Assembly: GCA_036524675.1 (NCBI GenBank)
Contig: DATDBU010000075.1
Coordinates: forward strand, 1-58,231
DNA: 58,231 bases
Source of the DNA: DATDAW01 sp036524675
GTDB taxonomy: Bacteria > Verrucomicrobiota > Verrucomicrobiia > Chthoniobacterales > DASVRZ01
Direction: 5' to 3'
Shown: one piece after another, positions 8,879-16,685 of the stretch
How positions within the stretch are numbered: position 1 is the stretch's first letter
Layout: every line of letters begins with the position of its first letter
Program-made: the position numbers and the translations under genes
Notes under the pieces: generated by a model
What the model was told of the DNA's origin: nothing
The model's input: only the letters and a program-made list of their open reading frames with translations
The model's database searches: none

Positions 8879-9949
8879 TCAGGGAGTGGCAGTTTCCAAC
8901 TGCCGTTTGAGCACGACGGGCGTCCGGGAAAGCGCGACGCCCGATGTTTCTTCCTTCACGGCGACCGCTGCGCCATCCTGTAAATATTCGCCACCCCGGA
9001 CGATGAGACGCGCCGTTTTCGGGAGAGTGGTCCGCAAATAGGCCTGTGCATTTTCCAGCGATTCAATCTCGACGGGAACCCTGCGGACCTTTTCTGCGCC
9101 CGTGTCCAGGAGGAAAAGACTCGCCTTTTTGCCGCTGCCTTCGATGAGCACGGACGCGGGAACGACGGGGCGCGCCGCGACAGGCTGCGGGAAAAGCGTC
9201 ACCGCCGTAATCATGCCCGATCGCGCATGGGGCGGCGGCGTTCGAAGGGCAATCTCGACTGGCACAGTCCGCGTTGTGGCGTCCGTGCCCTCCGAGATTT
9301 GCGAAATCTTACCCGACGCACCATCGATTTCGGCTCTGTCACCCAGCCGAAGGCCAGCGACATCGCTTTCCGCGAGCGCTGCGCGAACGATCCATCCCTC
9401 GGAATCCGAGGCAAAACTCAGGATTGCCCGGCCGGCTGCCGTCAGTTCGTCCGGTTCCGCCAAACGTCGCAAGATCCGCCCATCTTCGGGTGCCGTGATT
9501 ACCGAGTAACGACTGTTGAACTCGGCCATCTTGAGCTGAGCCGCCGCCAGTTCCAAGGTTGTATGCGCATCCTGCAAGTCTTCAATGGTTCCGACGGCTC
9601 CGGCGTGCAGTCTTTCCTGACGCGCCAGATCGCGTTGGGCTTTTTCGAAATTGCTTCGGGCCTGGGCGACTTGCGCCTGGATCTCATCCTGCCAAAGCCT
9701 GGCAAGGATCTGTCCCTTCCTGACCGAATCACCCACGCGAACGAGAACTGTTTCGATGACACCGCCGGTCTTGAATGACAAATCCGCTTCGCGTTTCCGC
9801 GCGAGAACACCCGTTGCGCGGACTGGCACGGCCTCTGTTGAATAGACTACTGGCTGCACGCGTACGGCAAACGCTGTGGAATTTTCCGCGCCGAAACTTG
9901 GGAGAACGGCAAACAACGCGGGGAATAGCGCCACGACGAAATGGCGCAT
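8879..9949 (-). CDS. RND efflux periplasmic adaptor (membrane fusion protein)
   Basis: Adaptor of the HlyD/MFP family that bridges the RND pump to an outer-membrane channel. From ATG 9949 the product has 356 residues and starts with a signal peptide (MRHFVVALFPALFAVLPSFGA). Next come a lipoyl-like half domain (GGVIETVLVRVGDSVRKGQILARL), an alpha-helical hairpin (QAQVAQARSNFEKAQRDLARQERL) and the returning lipoyl half (VITAPEDGRILRRL). The open frame reaches 10009 with further in-frame Met codons; I chose the Met that begins the hydrophobic leader. The gene is directly upstream of the pump gene and directly downstream of a probable TetR operator. Confidence 0.9.
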   Translation of the reverse strand: MRHFVVALFPALFAVLPSFGAENSTAFAVRVQPVVYSTEAVPVRATGVLARKREADLSFKTGGVIETVLVRVGDSVRKGQILARLWQDEIQAQVAQARSNFEKAQRDLARQERLHAGAVGTIEDLQDAHTTLELAAAQLKMAEFNSRYSVITAPEDGRILRRLAEPDELTAAGRAILSFASDSEGWIVRAALAESDVAGLRLGDRAEIDGASGKISQISEGTDATTRTVPVEIALRTPPPHARSGMITAVTLFPQPVAARPVVPASVLIEGSGKKASLFLLDTGAEKVRRVPVEIESLENAQAYLRTTLPKTARLIVRGGEYLQDGAAVAVKEETSGVALSRTPVVLKRQLETATP

Positions 9950-10055
9950 TTTGGGAAGATTAAAGAGACCAGGCATCATCTTAGCGTGTGGTTGAGAGTG
10001 GAAGCTCAAGAGAACGGCATCCCACGTTAAGTGCGGGTTAAAAGCGGCGTTCTAC

Positions 10056-10087
10056 TGACACAATGCTTGTCATTGACATACTGTCAA
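10056..10087. promoter_or_regulatory. Probable TetR operator dyads upstream of the efflux adaptor gene
   Basis: The 195-base gap between the tetR stop and the adaptor gene holds four half-sites in a row: TGACA (10056-10060), TGTCA (10068-10072), TGACA (10074-10078) and TGTCA (10082-10086). The last pair forms the near-perfect palindrome TTGACATACTGTCAA (10073-10087). Outer ACAATGC (10060-10066) and GCATTGT (10098-10104) are also inverted copies. TetR-family dimers bind such dyads. No -10 box could be assigned with confidence, although TTGACA occurs on both strands here. Confidence 0.55.
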
Positions 10088-10204
10088 CGTCAAGCTTGCA
10101 TTGTTTTTCAGTTGCCTGTTAGGAGAAGATTTTTGGGAAAGCGCCGATTCGGTTTCCCAAATGAGACCTGAGACCGCGACTTAGATCCTGGCGTCGTCGT
10201 GCTT

Positions 10205-10870
10205 TTACTCCGCAGCCAACGCCGTGCGTAGCAGCTGCAGGCTGTGCTCGATCATTTGTCCGGAATTCATGCCGAGGTCCTCCTGGACGAGATACTCTTT
10301 TTGGGTGGCGATTTGAATGACGCCGTGAGTGAACGCCCAGATAGTGAACGATGCCGGTCCAGGCTCTCCGATGCTTTTACGGATTGAGGCATCTGCGATA
10401 CCGGTTGCGATCGCCTGTGCGAGCATGCGCAGGCAGCCGCGTCCGTGAAGATTGGCGTTTTCTTCCTCAGCAAGATGCTCTTCGGGGTTCCAGGATTTCG
10501 TTTGGAACTGGGAGAGCAACTCGAAATAAAAAGCGCTTTTCTTCGAAAAATCCCAATAGGCGTGGCCCATGGCCATGACTTGGTCGAGACCTTTCGAATG
10601 CGTCGCCAGAGCTTTAATGAAACGCGCCTCCAGCATTTCGAGTCCACGATCGCAAATGGCGTGGAACAAATGATCCCGTGTCGCGAAGTAGGTATAGAGC
10701 AGGGACCGACTCAACCGCGCCACTTTGGCGATTTTACCGAAATCCGTGTTCTCCCAGCCATGCTTGCGAATAACCGCCTCGGCGGCGTCGAGGATTTCGT
10801 TACGCCGCTGGAGTTTTTCTTCGTCGCGCCGGGCCCGGAGGGGATTGGCTTGTGAAACAACACCGCTCAT
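10205..10870 (-). CDS. TetR/AcrR-family transcriptional regulator
   Basis: The protein of 221 residues has an N-terminal helix-turn-helix of the TetR type: RRNEILDAAEAVIRKHGWENTDFGKIAKVARLSRSLLYTYFATRDHLFHAI, with the LLYTYF element in the recognition-helix region. The C-terminal half is helical and family-specific, as expected for the ligand-binding domain. I chose ATG 10870; a GTG at 10888 in the same frame would add six residues. It is encoded just upstream of, and in the same direction as, the adaptor-pump-methyltransferase genes, with a dyad-rich gap between, so it most likely represses that operon. Confidence 0.88.
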   Translation of the reverse strand: MSGVVSQANPLRARRDEEKLQRRNEILDAAEAVIRKHGWENTDFGKIAKVARLSRSLLYTYFATRDHLFHAICDRGLEMLEARFIKALATHSKGLDQVMAMGHAYWDFSKKSAFYFELLSQFQTKSWNPEEHLAEEENANLHGRGCLRMLAQAIATGIADASIRKSIGEPGPASFTIWAFTHGVIQIATQKEYLVQEDLGMNSGQMIEHSLQLLRTALAAE

Positions 10871-10930
10871 TTCAGGGAATATTGCCACAACCCAAGCAAA
10901 AACGCAGTAATGTCTGCTTTCGCTTCCGCC

Positions 10931-11038
10931 TCAATCTTACTCTTACTCCCACCGTTAATCGCTTCTTCCTCTCTCTACCCCTGCCTTAAGAGACGAGAGG
11001 TGGAATGATTAGGATTACGAGTATCAGTGGGAGTAAAA
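10931..11038. repeat. Imperfect inverted copy pair of the GTAAGAG-type intergenic repeat
   Basis: TTACTCCCAC (10943-10952) and its exact inverse GTGGGAGTAA (11027-11036) flank a region with further matching blocks (TAATC/GATTA, CCTCTC/GAGAGG). Together they form a long, imperfect hairpin. The motif resembles short purine-rich copies elsewhere in this window. It fills most of the gap between tetR and pdhB and overlaps no gene. Confidence 0.5.
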
Positions 11039-11058
11039 TTCCTTCCTGATGCTGCTAG

Positions 11059-12036
11059 CTAACCCAGCATGGCCAGCACTTTCGCGACGACGCGTGGTGG
11101 ATCGGGGAGCTGGAGCTTCTCGACGGGCATGCTGTAGATGGCGGGCGCGTCGAGAGCGCTGATGCGGCCAACAGGGCCGTCGAGATCGTCAAAAGCCTTT
11201 TCCTGGATGGTTGCTGCGATTTGCGCGCCGACACCGCAGAAGGGTTTGTTCTCGTCCACGAGCAGAGCTCGATGCGTTTTCCGGACGGAAGCCAAAATTG
11301 CATCTTCATCCAGAGGCCGAATGCTGCGCAAATCGACCACCTCGACCGAGATACCGTGTTCGGCTTCCAGGATTTCGGCGGCTTTCAAACTGGTGATCGC
11401 CGCGCGTCCATGAGCGATGATTGAAATGTCAGTTCCTTCACGTTTCACATCGGCGACTCCGAGAGGGATCAGATATTCTTCTTCCGGAACCTCCCATTGC
11501 TCGCCGTAGAGGAGGGTATTTTCCATGAACATTACGGGATCATTGTCGCGAATGGACGTCTTCATGAGGCCCTTGACGTCGTAAGCAGTCGCCGGGCAAA
11601 CGACCTTCAACCCGGGGATATTGGCAAGCCAATTCTCCGGCGTGTGGCTGTGCGTGGCACCGACATTGGTTCCTCCGTTGGCGGGGCCGCGCAAAACAAT
11701 GGGGCAATTGATCAATCCGCCGCTCATGTATCGGATTTGGCCCGCGTTGTTAATGATTTGGTCGTAGGCGACGGCGGCAAAACTCCAGAACATGAGTTCC
11801 ATAACGGGACGGAGCCCTAGCATGGATGCTCCAACGCCCATGCCGATGAATCCGGCTTCGCTGATGGGCGTATCAACGACGCGTTTGTCGCCGTGTTTGG
11901 CCCAGAGCCCTTCAGTGACTTTATAGGCGCCGTTATACTGAGCGACTTCTTCGCCAAGGATAACAACGTTTTCGTCGCGTTGAATTTCCTCGTCCATGGC
12001 TTGCTTGAGCGCTTCGCGATAGGTGATTTTCGGCAT
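11059..12036 (-). CDS. pdhB: Pyruvate dehydrogenase E1 component, beta subunit
   Basis: This is the beta half of the ThDP-dependent E1 heterotetramer, which decarboxylates pyruvate and acetylates the E2 lipoyl group. The 325-residue product shows ITYREALKQAMDEEIQRDENVVILGEEVA at its start, DTPISEAGFIGMGVGA, the FWSFAAVAYDQIINNAGQIRYMSGG segment and VEVVDLRSIRPLDEDAI near the C-terminus. All are diagnostic of E1-beta. The SHTPENWLANIPGLKVVCPATAYDVKGL stretch favours pyruvate over branched-chain substrates, but that is not decisive. It follows pdhA by about 108 bases. No E2 or E3 gene is present in the window. Confidence 0.93.
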   Translation of the reverse strand: MPKITYREALKQAMDEEIQRDENVVILGEEVAQYNGAYKVTEGLWAKHGDKRVVDTPISEAGFIGMGVGASMLGLRPVMELMFWSFAAVAYDQIINNAGQIRYMSGGLINCPIVLRGPANGGTNVGATHSHTPENWLANIPGLKVVCPATAYDVKGLMKTSIRDNDPVMFMENTLLYGEQWEVPEEEYLIPLGVADVKREGTDISIIAHGRAAITSLKAAEILEAEHGISVEVVDLRSIRPLDEDAILASVRKTHRALLVDENKPFCGVGAQIAATIQEKAFDDLDGPVGRISALDAPAIYSMPVEKLQLPDPPRVVAKVLAMLG

Positions 12037-12046
12037 TTTTTTAAAT

Positions 12047-12073
12047 TAAGAAGTAGGAATTAAGAATTAAGAA
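12047..12073. repeat. Purine-rich TTAAGAA repeat copy in the pdhA-pdhB spacer
   Basis: A short purine-rich run (TAAGAAGTAGGAATTAAGAA and onward) with two AATTAAGAA units lies between the start of pdhB and the stop of pdhA. It is related in composition to the other GTAAGAG/TTAAGAG copies in the window. It makes the spacer between two subunit genes unusually long. Confidence 0.4.
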
Positions 12074-12144
12074 ATGACGCTTGTAAGAGCCGGCGGCCCA
12101 AATGGTTGACCATTGAACCCAGAAAAAACGGCTCCATAAAGGCC

Positions 12145-13245
12145 CTATTCGTTAAAGAAATGTTTGCCGGTACGGCCGGCTTCGGTCTGGCGATCGACTT
12201 CGTAGTAGACGTCGGTGAAAAGGTCCGCTTCGGTCGGGAAGGGGCTGTCTTCGGCGAATCGAACAGAACCCGCGGCCTCTTTCGCAGCTTCCGCGTCGAT
12301 CGCGTCGGCGGTCGTGTCGTCGATGACGCCTTCGCTCAGGAGCTGATTGCGCCAGAGGCGCAGTGGGTCGTGGTTGTTTTTGTAATCGTCGATCTCGGAG
12401 GCGGCGCGATATTTCTTCGCATTCGCATCGGCGACGGAGTGCCCGTAATAGCGGTAAGTGGCGATTTCGAGAATCGTGGGACGATTTTTTTGATGCGCGC
12501 GATCGATTGCGAGCTGGGTTTTGGCGCGCACTTCGTAAACGTCTTCGCCGTTAACGAGGTCCCAATCCATGTTGTAACCGTCGGCGCGTTGCGCGAGCGA
12601 GCCTTTGAACGCTGAGGAGCGTTCGAGACTGGTGCCCATGGAATATTGGTTGTTTTCGATGACGTAGATGACGGGCAAATCCCAGAGCGACGCCAGGTTG
12701 AGCGATTCGTGGAATGCGCCCTGATTGACGGCGCCGTCGCCGAGGTAAGTCAGGCAGCAGCCTTTTTTGCCCTGGTATTTCAGCGCGTAGGCGATGCCGA
12801 GACCGAGCGGGGTTTGGCCGCCGACGATGCCATGACCGCCCCAATAATTTTTATCGGGCGCAAAGAAGTGCATGGAGCCCCCTTTGCCTTTGGAGCAGCC
12901 GGTGATCTTTCCATACAGCTCGGCCATGCATTCTTCCATGGACATTCCTGCCATCAGCGCATGGGCGTGATCGCGATAGGCAGTGATGGTGTGGTCATCG
13001 TCGCCAAGGAGCGACATGGTGCCAACCGCGACGGATTCCTGGCCGATGTACAGGTGCAGGAAGCCACCCATTTTTCCGGCATTGTAATATTTGAGTGAAG
13101 CCTGTTCGAAACGCCGGATACGATACATCTGTCGCAGCAGTTCGATCTTGGCTTGAGGAGTCAATTTCTTGTTGATCTCCGCAGTGGCAAAAATGGGATT
13201 TTTTGCAGTCGGCTCGGATGAAGTTTTTTCGGCAAGCGTTTCCAT
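12145..13245 (-). CDS. pdhA: Pyruvate dehydrogenase E1 component, alpha subunit
   Basis: Alpha subunit carrying the ThDP diphosphate and metal site. The 366-residue product has the ThDP motif starting GDGAVNQGAFHESLNLA (residues 169-185) and ending VIENN (195-199). Other landmarks are MYRIRRFEQ, GFLHLYIGQESVAVG, TAYRDHAHAL, KGKGGSMHFF, and the phosphorylation-loop-like YRYYGHSVAD. The first 30 residues are a variable Ala/Thr/Lys-rich leader. It is the upstream gene of the pdhA-pdhB pair on the minus strand. Confidence 0.95.
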   Translation of the reverse strand: METLAEKTSSEPTAKNPIFATAEINKKLTPQAKIELLRQMYRIRRFEQASLKYYNAGKMGGFLHLYIGQESVAVGTMSLLGDDDHTITAYRDHAHALMAGMSMEECMAELYGKITGCSKGKGGSMHFFAPDKNYWGGHGIVGGQTPLGLGIAYALKYQGKKGCCLTYLGDGAVNQGAFHESLNLASLWDLPVIYVIENNQYSMGTSLERSSAFKGSLAQRADGYNMDWDLVNGEDVYEVRAKTQLAIDRAHQKNRPTILEIATYRYYGHSVADANAKKYRAASEIDDYKNNHDPLRLWRNQLLSEGVIDDTTADAIDAEAAKEAAGSVRFAEDSPFPTEADLFTDVYYEVDRQTEAGRTGKHFFNE

Positions 13246-13314
13246 GAATTGGGTCTATTAGACGGGTAGTTTTCGAAAGTTTCCCTGCTTTCCCGGATAG
13301 GGCAAATGCGTTGC

Positions 13315-13914
13315 TTAACGCGTTGCCAATGACCGGTTTCCGTGCGCTGCTGAAGCGGGAGCCTCGAAGCGGCGCGACAGTCCAATACAGGCGACGAAAA
13401 GACCTGTAAATAGCAAATCGCTCACCACGGAATTCCGGAAAAACATCCAGGTGGGCATTGTGAACGCCGGATCACCCACAGTGACTGCCTGAATCCAGCC
13501 GTGAAAATCCTTCGTATACGCCGGCCATGTCATCCATGATGCCGTGTTCGTAATCAAATAAAACGCCAGCGAACCCACGACCGTTCCACCGAAAATCAGC
13601 GCCGTGCGATGATTTTGCTGTTTGCGAATCCAGAGAGCCATTGCACCGACCGCGGCGAATGCGACGTACCTGGGCAAAATTTCCATGGTGAACAACGGCT
13701 CGTGATATTTGAAGACATTGAGCACAACATCCGTAAATGCCATCACGAGGAGCGGGATCGCGAGCGCCCATTTTTTTGGGAAAAACACGGCGCCGCAAAA
13801 AACAATGGAAGCGAGCGGAGAGAAGTTGGAAACCCAGTCGAACCCTGGATTAAAAAAGGCGGTAGCGAGGCGGTAAAGCGTAGCGAATAAAATCAAAAAC
13901 AGAGCCGGAAGCAT
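13315..13914 (-). CDS. DUF6580-like integral membrane protein
   Basis: A 199-residue protein made mostly of hydrophobic helices (about five or six), starting MLPALFLILFATLYRLA. It has the segments NFSPLASIVFCGAVFF, VLNVFKYHEP and ITNTASWMTWP. These are the features I associate with the DUF6580 family, small bacterial membrane proteins that resemble ECF-transporter substrate subunits; the role of this protein is unknown. It lies directly upstream of pdhA on the same strand with a 69-base gap, so it could be co-transcribed. Confidence 0.6.
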   Translation of the reverse strand: MLPALFLILFATLYRLATAFFNPGFDWVSNFSPLASIVFCGAVFFPKKWALAIPLLVMAFTDVVLNVFKYHEPLFTMEILPRYVAFAAVGAMALWIRKQQNHRTALIFGGTVVGSLAFYLITNTASWMTWPAYTKDFHGWIQAVTVGDPAFTMPTWMFFRNSVVSDLLFTGLFVACIGLSRRFEAPASAAHGNRSLATR

Positions 13915-14052
13915 GACCAGAAAGTCTCTGCGAACGCAGGCCGAAAAGCAATACTGGATTCCGGCCGAGTATCCCTCGGAAAAAATGGCCGGCGCGGCTC
14001 ATGACTAACCAGTCTCGAAAGCTTTGCCTGGTCTGCGCCTAACTAGACGAGG

Positions 14053-14442
14053 TCACGTTTTGGGCGCCATCTGCGCTTCGCCGCGGCCGAGGGACCAATT
14101 CTCCGCTTTGACTTCAGTAAGCACAATGAAGACGTCGTCTGGCGACAGGCCGGTTTTTGCATGTATCAAACTGGCGATGCGCGCATAAAGCTGCTGCTTC
14201 ATTTCGATGGTTCGGCCTTCTTTTGCCGTAATTTGAATATAAACGATCTCGGGCGAATGGGGGATGCCGAAGTACTCCTCCGGGAAAACCAAATGTCCTG
14301 GATCCACTTCGCGGATGACCTGAAATTTGTCGGCTGCCGGGATCTTGAATTCCTCGACGAGCGCGTGATGTACGGAGTCTGAGAGAGCAGTGGTGTAGGC
14401 GGTGGGTTTGCCGCGAAGAAGGGAAATTTGCACGAATGGCAT
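14053..14442 (-). CDS. Tautomerase-family protein (4-oxalocrotonate tautomerase superfamily)
   Basis: Starting at ATG 14442 the 129-residue product begins Met-Pro (MPFVQISLLRGKPT). This exposes the catalytic Pro1 of the tautomerase/MIF fold after Met removal, and it decides the start over the open frame to 14481. The rest fits a two-unit beta-alpha-beta tautomerase: FQVIREVDPGHL, PEIVYIQITAKEGRTIEMKQQLYARIA and DVFIVLTEVKAENWSLGRGEAQ. The last motif is common in the malonate-semialdehyde decarboxylase-like subgroup. The natural substrate is unknown. Confidence 0.8.
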   Translation of the reverse strand: MPFVQISLLRGKPTAYTTALSDSVHHALVEEFKIPAADKFQVIREVDPGHLVFPEEYFGIPHSPEIVYIQITAKEGRTIEMKQQLYARIASLIHAKTGLSPDDVFIVLTEVKAENWSLGRGEAQMAPKT

Positions 14443-14586
14443 GTCACATATTGTCTCGAAAAATGTCGGAACGCCAGACATCGCGCGCCATCCTTCACGC
14501 GCGCGTCACTACTCTTCCTCCCTGGTCTTCCTGTCAGGTGCTGGATTGGCACTCTTCACGGCGGGAATTGCCGACGGCGATCAGAG

Positions 14587-16245
14587 TTATGAAGCGCCTT
14601 GGGAATGATCCGGGGCTTTACCGGCTTGGCGGATAGCTTCTTTGACTCGAGGCACGAAAGGCGGCGCCACACTGAAACTGCGGACACCGATCTTCAGGAG
14701 GGTTGGGATAATGTCGGCTTGGGCAGCCAGCTCTCCGCAGATGCTGACAGGCATGTCCCCTGAATCCTCAAGAATCAGCCCGAGCAAACGCAGGATTGCC
14801 GGATGGTTCTGGATAAAATATTCGCTTACCAGAGGGTTTTCTCTGCCGGCAGCCATCGTGTACTGGGTGAGATCGTTGGTCCCTATGCTGAGAAATTCCG
14901 CATGAGGAATGATCTCCTTGATACATAGCGCCGCAGCGGGAGTTTCGATCATCGCACCCAAAAGCGGGACTTTGCGGATGCCTGAACGTTCCGCAATCCC
15001 CCAGAGTCTCTGGCGTATGCGTTCCATATCTGTGGCCAGGGTTACCATCGGGACCATGATGCGCACGTCCTGTTCCTCAGTAAATTCCAGTAACGCTTCG
15101 AGTTGGGTATCGAGCAGGTCCGGATACTGGAGGAGCAAACGTACGCCCCGCCGCCCCAGAAAAGGATCGTCCTCACGGGTAAAGTGCACAAATTCTACTG
15201 GTTTATCCGCTCCCAAATCGAGAAGTCGAACTGTGATTGGCTTGCCTTGCAATGGCGCGAACGTTTTCCGGAACTCGTTGAGCAGGTCCGTCTTGGACGG
15301 GGGCGTGTTTCGTGACAGATAGAATTGCTCCATGCGGTAAAGCCCAACGCCGTCGGCACCATTGTCAGCAGCCGCCACGACGTCTTCCAGGCAGCCGACG
15401 TTGGCGGTGACAGCGACTACCGTTTCCTTATATGTGCAGGGCAGTTCAATGGAAAGGCGCCTGACCTCCTGCATTTCCAGCCTAAATCGATTGATCTTTT
15501 TCCTGAAGAGAACTCGAGTCGGAATGTCGGGATCGACAATGATCTCCCCGGAATTGCCATTCACGATCAACGTTTGATGGTCTTTGATGGTTTGGGTCGC
15601 TTCAGGTATTTCTGCGACGGTCGGAACTCCCAAAGCCCGAGCCAAAATGGCGGCATGGGAACCCGGTCCGCCAAATTCAAGAACGATCGCGGCCACAGCC
15701 CGCTCCGGCAGGGCGACTGTGTCGGAAGGCAGGAGGCGATGCGCTACCAACACACGGCCAGCGGGCATCGTCTCCAGAGCCGTGGTCTTGACTCCAGCGA
15801 TCTTGCGCAAGAGCCTGCTTTGCAAGTCCTCCAGATCATCGGCGCGTTCCCGGACCATCTGATTGTCGTGCGTCCGGAATTTGTCCTTCCGCCGATCAAA
15901 AACCCTCGTGAGTGCCATGGCCGCCGAAATTAACTCACGCTCGATTTCGTCGCGGATTTCAGCGCGCAGCGACGAGTCCTCCAACATCACATCGTGAACC
16001 TCGAAAATAGAAGCGAGCTCCGCACCCGCGTGTGCCTCGATCCGGCAGGCTGAGATTTTCAAGTCGCCTTTAACCTTCCGCACGGCGTTCTCGATTTGCT
16101 CCAGTTCTTCGACGATCTGCTTTTCGGTGATCGAATGCGGAAGGCTCAGCGAGTCAACGTTGCTGAAATATACAAACGCCTTCCCCATTGCCAGGCCCGG
16201 TGACGTTGGTTGGCCCTCCAGCTTTAAATTGCTGTGCTCACTCAT
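14587..16245 (-). CDS. ptsI: Phosphoenolpyruvate-protein phosphotransferase (PTS enzyme I)
   Basis: Enzyme I takes the phosphate from PEP on a His and passes it to HPr. The 552-residue product has the EI N-domain (GQPTSPGLAMGKA at the start) and the phospho-His motif GGPGSHAAILARALGVP (His197). The PEP-utilising C-domain shows GVGLYRMEQFYL, LDLGADKP, RRGVRLLL, SIGTNDLTQYTMA and the active-site Cys in SICGELA. No HPr, EII or HPr kinase gene lies nearby. In many non-sugar-transporting bacteria such a PTS is regulatory, which is possible here. A tautomerase gene follows on the same strand. Confidence 0.92.
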   Translation of the reverse strand: MSEHSNLKLEGQPTSPGLAMGKAFVYFSNVDSLSLPHSITEKQIVEELEQIENAVRKVKGDLKISACRIEAHAGAELASIFEVHDVMLEDSSLRAEIRDEIERELISAAMALTRVFDRRKDKFRTHDNQMVRERADDLEDLQSRLLRKIAGVKTTALETMPAGRVLVAHRLLPSDTVALPERAVAAIVLEFGGPGSHAAILARALGVPTVAEIPEATQTIKDHQTLIVNGNSGEIIVDPDIPTRVLFRKKINRFRLEMQEVRRLSIELPCTYKETVVAVTANVGCLEDVVAAADNGADGVGLYRMEQFYLSRNTPPSKTDLLNEFRKTFAPLQGKPITVRLLDLGADKPVEFVHFTREDDPFLGRRGVRLLLQYPDLLDTQLEALLEFTEEQDVRIMVPMVTLATDMERIRQRLWGIAERSGIRKVPLLGAMIETPAAALCIKEIIPHAEFLSIGTNDLTQYTMAAGRENPLVSEYFIQNHPAILRLLGLILEDSGDMPVSICGELAAQADIIPTLLKIGVRSFSVAPPFVPRVKEAIRQAGKAPDHSQGAS

Positions 16246-16685
16246 GCATCAGTTTGGAGTCGACGTTTTCTGAAGTTCCCGAAGCGAGCGCCCGTTTAGA
16301 CCTTCTCGAAAGACTGGGGCATCTCTCGTTCCCGGTCAACAGTCTCTAGATTCAGCTGTGCCCGGAAACTCCGATATCGTTATCGAGTGTTTAGGGAAAA
16401 AACATCGTTCTCCACTGCGGCGTTGTTATTGATGCCGACGGATTTGGAGACGAGTTTGCGAACGGCCGCCATCGCAGGCGCCTGCTCGAACTGTTCGAGC
16501 GGGTGCGGATATTTTCGTTGGAAAAGAGAGAATGAGGGAGTGACCTCATGGGGCACGGACATTGCGCTGGGAAGCCAGATCATTCGCCGTCCCGCTTCCA
16601 AAAAATCGTTTCCGCGTTTTCTAACTTTAGACTGGCGTTTTTTTAAGCTCGCATTTTGGGCGTCAGCCTTTTACCTGACCCGGGC
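16246..16685. other. Divergent intergenic region with no convincing gene
   Basis: About 440 bases lie between the divergent ptsI and amidoligase genes and must contain both promoters. Short open frames exist (minus 16380-16601, 73 codons; plus 16387-16707) but show no family resemblance. I see no strong hairpin, riboswitch core or tRNA-like fold by eye. The minus frame may be a remnant, but this cannot be supported. Confidence 0.35.
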
